A DNA stretch of 64,000 nucleotides from Puniceicoccaceae bacterium K14 (GTDB lineage Bacteria; Verrucomicrobiota; Verrucomicrobiia; Opitutales; Opitutaceae), in assembly GCA_022538095.1 (NCBI GenBank), contig JAKYXN010000024.1, positions 1-64,000 of the forward strand, written 5' to 3'. A program made the position numbers and the translations under genes. The notes beneath the pieces were generated by a model. It made no database searches. It saw nothing but the letters and a program-made list of their open reading frames with translations, and was not told the origin of the DNA. This document shows positions 54,711-64,000 of the stretch, piece by piece. Position 1 is the stretch's first letter, and each line of letters begins with the position of its first letter.

Positions 54711-55853
54711 TCAGTATGCTTCCCGATATATAGCTTCAATATCTTCCCGAGTCAGTTTCCTCGGATTGTTCTTCAGAAGCCTCTCGATTTTAATAGCATC
54801 AACAGCCATGCTCGGAATTGCGGTCTCGGGTACGCCAAAAGCCCTCAGTCCCCCTTGGATTCCGACCGTTCGGCAGAGTTTTCTCATCGCATCAACTGAA
54901 GCAGAAGCCGCACCACGATACGATTCCCCGACTATGTCTATGCCCATAGCATTCGCGATTTCTCTAAAGCGATCTGGCTGGCTTTCTTTATTCCATTCCA
55001 TGACATAAGGCAGCAATAAAGCGTTACTAACTCCGTGCGCTACCTTGAAACGACCACCCAATGGATAAGCCAAGGCATGCACCGCTCCCACTCCAGCGTT
55101 TCCAAATGCCATCCCCGCCATCAAGCTCGCCGTTGCCATTTGCTCCCTCGCCACCAAGTTTTCCGGTTCCCTATAGGCTCTCGGCAAATTGCGAACGATC
55201 ATACTCATCGCCTTCAGGGCCAAACCATCTGTAACCGGTGTACTGTTAACCGAGAGAAATGCTTCGATTGCATGTACGAAGGCATCGATCCCACTGGCTG
55301 CAGTGACGGACTTGGGCATCGACACCGTCATTTCAGGAGAAACGATAGCAACGTCAGGGAGAAGATAATCGCTCACGACTCCACGCTTCAACTGCGCCTT
55401 TTCATCTGACAAAATCGCAATGTTAGTGACTTCAGAACCAGTCCCCGCCGTCGTAGGAATCGCGATCAAAGGACTAGCCTTGCCGGGCGCCGCATTCACC
55501 TCGAACAACACCTCCAGCGGCTCGATCATACCCGCATAGACAGAAACCACTTTCGCTATATCGATCGAGCTCCCTCCCCCAACCGCAATCAGTCCGTCGT
55601 GACGGCCCTCCACAAATGCTGCCGAACAAGCTTTGGCAGCCGCAACGTCCGGCTCCGGCGCAAAATCGGAGAAAATGTCGAACGTTACATGCCCTAGTTG
55701 GCCCGCAATGCGATCGCTAATCCCGATTTCCCTTAAAGCCTTGTCGATCACCAAAAGCGGGCGACGCATTCCCAAGCGAGCAGTCTCCTCCTCCAACACG
55801 CGGAGGCAACCTGCTCCCGTATGCAAACGATTTGCTATTTTAAAGACCGCCAT
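54711..55853 (-). CDS. Iron-containing alcohol dehydrogenase
   Basis: The 380-residue enzyme has the NAD-binding GGGSSIDIAK, the metal-site region AIPTTAGTGSEVTNIA, DAFVHAIEAFLS and GAVHALAYPLGGRFKVAHG with the ligand histidines. A good ribosome-binding site (AAGGGAAG) precedes the ATG. Fe-ADHs reduce or oxidise small alcohols and aldehydes; lactaldehyde reductase (FucO) in deoxysugar breakdown belongs here. In a sulfated-glycan locus, processing of a fucose- or rhamnose-derived aldehyde is plausible but inferred. Confidence 0.9.
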   Translation of the reverse strand: MAVFKIANRLHTGAGCLRVLEEETARLGMRRPLLVIDKALREIGISDRIAGQLGHVTFDIFSDFAPEPDVAAAKACSAAFVEGRHDGLIAVGGGSSIDIAKVVSVYAGMIEPLEVLFEVNAAPGKASPLIAIPTTAGTGSEVTNIAILSDEKAQLKRGVVSDYLLPDVAIVSPEMTVSMPKSVTAASGIDAFVHAIEAFLSVNSTPVTDGLALKAMSMIVRNLPRAYREPENLVAREQMATASLMAGMAFGNAGVGAVHALAYPLGGRFKVAHGVSNALLLPYVMEWNKESQPDRFREIANAMGIDIVGESYRGAASASVDAMRKLCRTVGIQGGLRAFGVPETAIPSMAVDAIKIERLLKNNPRKLTREDIEAIYREAY

Positions 55854-55952
55854 GAATCAACTTCCCTTAGCATCTTTAAAGTCATCTTGCGACAGCTTTC
55901 CTCTATTGTCATCATAATTCAGATACAAAAACCTTTAAACATATTCCCAAAC

Positions 55953-55966
55953 ACCGCTCGAGCGGT
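55953..55966. repeat. 14-bp perfect palindrome between sulfatase and alcohol dehydrogenase genes
   Basis: ACCGCTCGAGCGGT reads the same on both strands and lies in the 137-base gap between the sulfatase stop (55991) and the dehydrogenase start (55853). It may be an operator for a dimeric regulator. Confidence 0.45.
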
Positions 55967-55990
55967 CGCCCCTCAAAAGCGGCCTACTCT

Positions 55991-62040
<6,050 letters not shown>

Positions 62041-62056
62041 CTCAAAACCTTCATTA

Positions 62057-63451
62057 TTACTTCGTAGGCCCCTCTGAGGGAACACCGCCCCATGGAAAAT
62101 TGCTGCTGTCATCATACTCCCGATACATTAGCTGTCCCAACCGCGCTCCCAACGCTCGATGAGATGCCACTATATTACGACTCTCGCTTGGGTCCTCCGA
62201 GAGATTGTACAGTTCGATCGGATTCGCGATGCCATAGCGAACCGCCTTCCAATCACCTTGGCGTACGGCTTGGCGAAATCCTCCATTCCTCATGTCGTTC
62301 CAGCGCCCATCGAGCTGAATGCCCCAATAGAGATGGTCGTGGACAGGTTGTTCCTCTCCCAAAAGAGCGGGCAAAAACGACAATCCATCCGCCTCCGGCA
62401 AAGCCTCCAAACCAACCACATCACGAATCGTCGCCATGACGTCCCAAAAAGCCGAAACGTGGATCGATACGCTCCCCTCCTTTATTTTCCTCGGCCACGA
62501 GGCAATCAACGGTACTCGAATGCCGCCTTCGTAAACATCTCGCTTGTGTCCGCGAAACTTACCATTGCTATCGAAAAACTCGTGGTCATGGCCCTTTTCT
62601 CGGTGGGGTCCGTTATCGCTGGTGAAGAGGACTAGCGTGTTCTCAAGTTCTCCCATTTCCTCCAATCGTTCAAGCAGACGACCGACCTGCTCGTCCAGCA
62701 TAGTGATACGCGCAGCGTGCACTCGTTCACTCTCTGGCCAACCACGATCTGAATACATCGATCTGTCACGAATTTCCTGCTCGCGAGGATGCGGGCTACG
62801 GTAGGACATCACTAGAAAAAGCGGACGCTCCCAAGTTCGATCATCGAGATAGTCCAATGCGATATCGGTCCTAAAGGAATCGATACAATCATTATCTTTC
62901 CATTCATAGCGAAACGTTTCCAGCCGATTCCCCACATAGTGTACGTTCTCCTCGAAGCCCTCGCCAGATTGCGGCTGCACTGCGAAGTCGAATCCTCGAG
63001 CAAAGGCCCATGTGGATGGATCATCCGGCACATCAAGGTGCCACTTTCCGATAAACGCTGTTTCATAGCCAGCCCCTCGCAAAACGTCTCCGAGCGTTCT
63101 CTCGTCGTGACGCAACGGAACGCGTGCCCATCGATCAGAGGGCCAGATACCACGGTTTCCTCGAATAGTCGTATGCCCAAGATGCTTGCCTGTCTGCAGG
63201 GACGCCCGCGAAGGGGAACAGACCGAGGTGCCCGCGTAAAAATCAGTGAATCGTATGCCATTTTGCGCAAGCTTGTCTATATTTGGCGTTTTGATCATTT
63301 GCTGTCCATAACAACCAAGCTCACCGTATCCCATATCGTCTGCAAGCAGCAGCAGAATGTTTGGTCGCTCTTCAGCGACGCATGATTGCGCACAGGCAAA
63401 CCACATAGCGATAAAGAGAGCCAAGCTTTGCCTTAATTCCCGAATATTCAT
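62057..63451 (-). CDS. Sulfatase (S1 family)
   Basis: The 464-residue protein has a signal peptide (about 1-26, ending QSCVAEE), metal Asp pair in LLADDMGYGELG, formylglycine Cys about 78 in TSVCSPSRAS, GKWHLDVPDD and FTSDNGPHREKG. It resembles arylsulfatase A-type enzymes. It is the first sulfatase after the TonB-dependent receptor on this strand, with a 102-base gap that carries a hairpin (63508-63530). Confidence 0.93.
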   Translation of the reverse strand: MNIRELRQSLALFIAMWFACAQSCVAEERPNILLLLADDMGYGELGCYGQQMIKTPNIDKLAQNGIRFTDFYAGTSVCSPSRASLQTGKHLGHTTIRGNRGIWPSDRWARVPLRHDERTLGDVLRGAGYETAFIGKWHLDVPDDPSTWAFARGFDFAVQPQSGEGFEENVHYVGNRLETFRYEWKDNDCIDSFRTDIALDYLDDRTWERPLFLVMSYRSPHPREQEIRDRSMYSDRGWPESERVHAARITMLDEQVGRLLERLEEMGELENTLVLFTSDNGPHREKGHDHEFFDSNGKFRGHKRDVYEGGIRVPLIASWPRKIKEGSVSIHVSAFWDVMATIRDVVGLEALPEADGLSFLPALLGEEQPVHDHLYWGIQLDGRWNDMRNGGFRQAVRQGDWKAVRYGIANPIELYNLSEDPSESRNIVASHRALGARLGQLMYREYDDSSNFPWGGVPSEGPTK

Positions 63452-63507
63452 ACGATTGGATTTAACAAAAATAATTCCTTTAAATAGATTAGATCAATAT
63501 TCGATGA

Positions 63508-63530
63508 GGGCACCGCATTACGCGGCACCC
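63508..63530 (-). promoter_or_regulatory. Minus-strand RNA hairpin between the TonB receptor and the sulfatases
   Basis: In the minus-strand transcript GGGUGCCGC pairs with GCGGUGCCC over a 5-base loop, including two G-U pairs that make the stem specific to that strand. There is no U-run. It may stabilise or separate the receptor mRNA from the sulfatase mRNA. Confidence 0.5.
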
Positions 63531-63553
63531 TTCAATATCTAGCAAATACTCCG

Positions 63554-64000
63554 TCAAAATTCGAATGTATTGCGAATGGACCAAACCCTATTATCGGGCG
63601 AGATGCGTACCGTTCCAGGTGTACCATCTGCGTTCGCCATGATGGTGTACAACTCGTCGTCTCCAAATACATTGTCGACTTGCAAACGGATTGACCAATC
63701 AACATCCCGATTCAATAAATTCAACGACTTCCTATACCCGAAGTTGAGATCGACTCGTGTTTGGGCATCGTCAAAATAGGGATTACTGATATCCGCAACT
63801 TGATCGCCATTACTATTTGTTATGAATGGAAATCCCACCGCCGCTTCGTCCATCCAACGCATTGCTCCGCCAAAGCTTAACCCTTGCAGAAGGCCATCGG
63901 TAAAGGAGTAATTCGTCAAAATGTTATAGCGCCATTCACGAATTTCCGGAGTAGGTGAGCCAGACAATGCCGCCTGCGTCTCGTTTGTAGCAACATGTTC
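63554..64000 (-). CDS. TonB-dependent receptor, C-terminal part (partial)
   Basis: The frame is open to the right window edge, so only the last about 148 residues are seen. They show barrel strands (YNILTNYSFTDG, RVDLNFGYRKSL, WSIRLQVDNVFGDDE) and the terminal IRNTFEF ending in Phe, typical for an outer-membrane receptor. Such receptors import oligosaccharides in glycan-utilisation loci. It is the most upstream visible gene of the sulfatase operon. Confidence 0.88.
   Translation of the reverse strand, partial: EHVATNETQAALSGSPTPEIREWRYNILTNYSFTDGLLQGLSFGGAMRWMDEAAVGFPFITNSNGDQVADISNPYFDDAQTRVDLNFGYRKSLNLLNRDVDWSIRLQVDNVFGDDELYTIMANADGTPGTVRISPDNRVWSIRNTFEF

Overview
The window looks like a chromosomal segment of a marine, polysaccharide-degrading bacterium, most likely Verrucomicrobiota (class Opitutia, Puniceicoccales/Pelagicoccus-like). 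This placement is inferred from gene content: clustered formylglycine sulfatases with a TonB-dependent receptor and a hybrid two-component regulator, a secreted protein with the 'FRAIGxSL' segment common in this phylum, Mla and exopolysaccharide export genes, and moderate GC by eye. No rRNA, IS element, prophage or CRISPR array was seen. There is one tRNA gene.

Layout. 1-4942 (minus): the upstream part of an exopolysaccharide locus (beta-barrel, Wza-like export protein, Wzc-like tyrosine kinase, specialised NusG paralogue), running off the left edge. 5071-7048 (minus): two secreted proteins, one made of tandem BTRD1-like repeats. 7179-11600 (minus): a putative lipid-acylation operon (glucosaminidase, fatty-acyl-AMP ligase, acyl carrier protein, DUF374 acyltransferase) ending in a eukaryote-type HisA. 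12214-15642 (plus): a contiguous mlaE-F-D-C-A lipid-transport operon, closed by a bidirectional terminator. 15720-23380: phosphosugar mutase, CBS/DRTGG pyrophosphatase, a CheX-like protein, and an operon joining an OvoA-C-type methyltransferase to a polar amino-acid ABC transporter. 23446-28044: EVE protein, two alpha/beta hydrolases, TrhO and a LacI-type regulator.

28231-40207 (plus) is the most striking region. A REC-PP2C-HATPase partner-switching regulator (HsbR/CrsR type) and its STAS partner are followed by a soluble degenerate receptor-like protein and a complete chemosensory set: two CheY, CheA with duplicated CheW-like domains, CheW, a soluble multi-PAS receptor, CheB and CheR. No flagellar gene lies in the window, so an output other than taxis is plausible but unproven.

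40559-47976: a secreted Cys-rich protein, topoisomerase III, AMP nucleosidase, a large acidic repeat protein and an orphan ParA. 48076-48152 is tRNA-Arg(TCT), followed by about 950 bases without a convincing gene but with an exact 19-bp direct repeat. 49108-64000 is a sulfated-glycan utilisation locus: hybrid two-component regulator, SulP/NCS2-like permease, iron-dependent alcohol dehydrogenase, three sulfatases, a GH2 beta-galactosidase and the 3' end of a TonB-dependent receptor that continues past the right edge.
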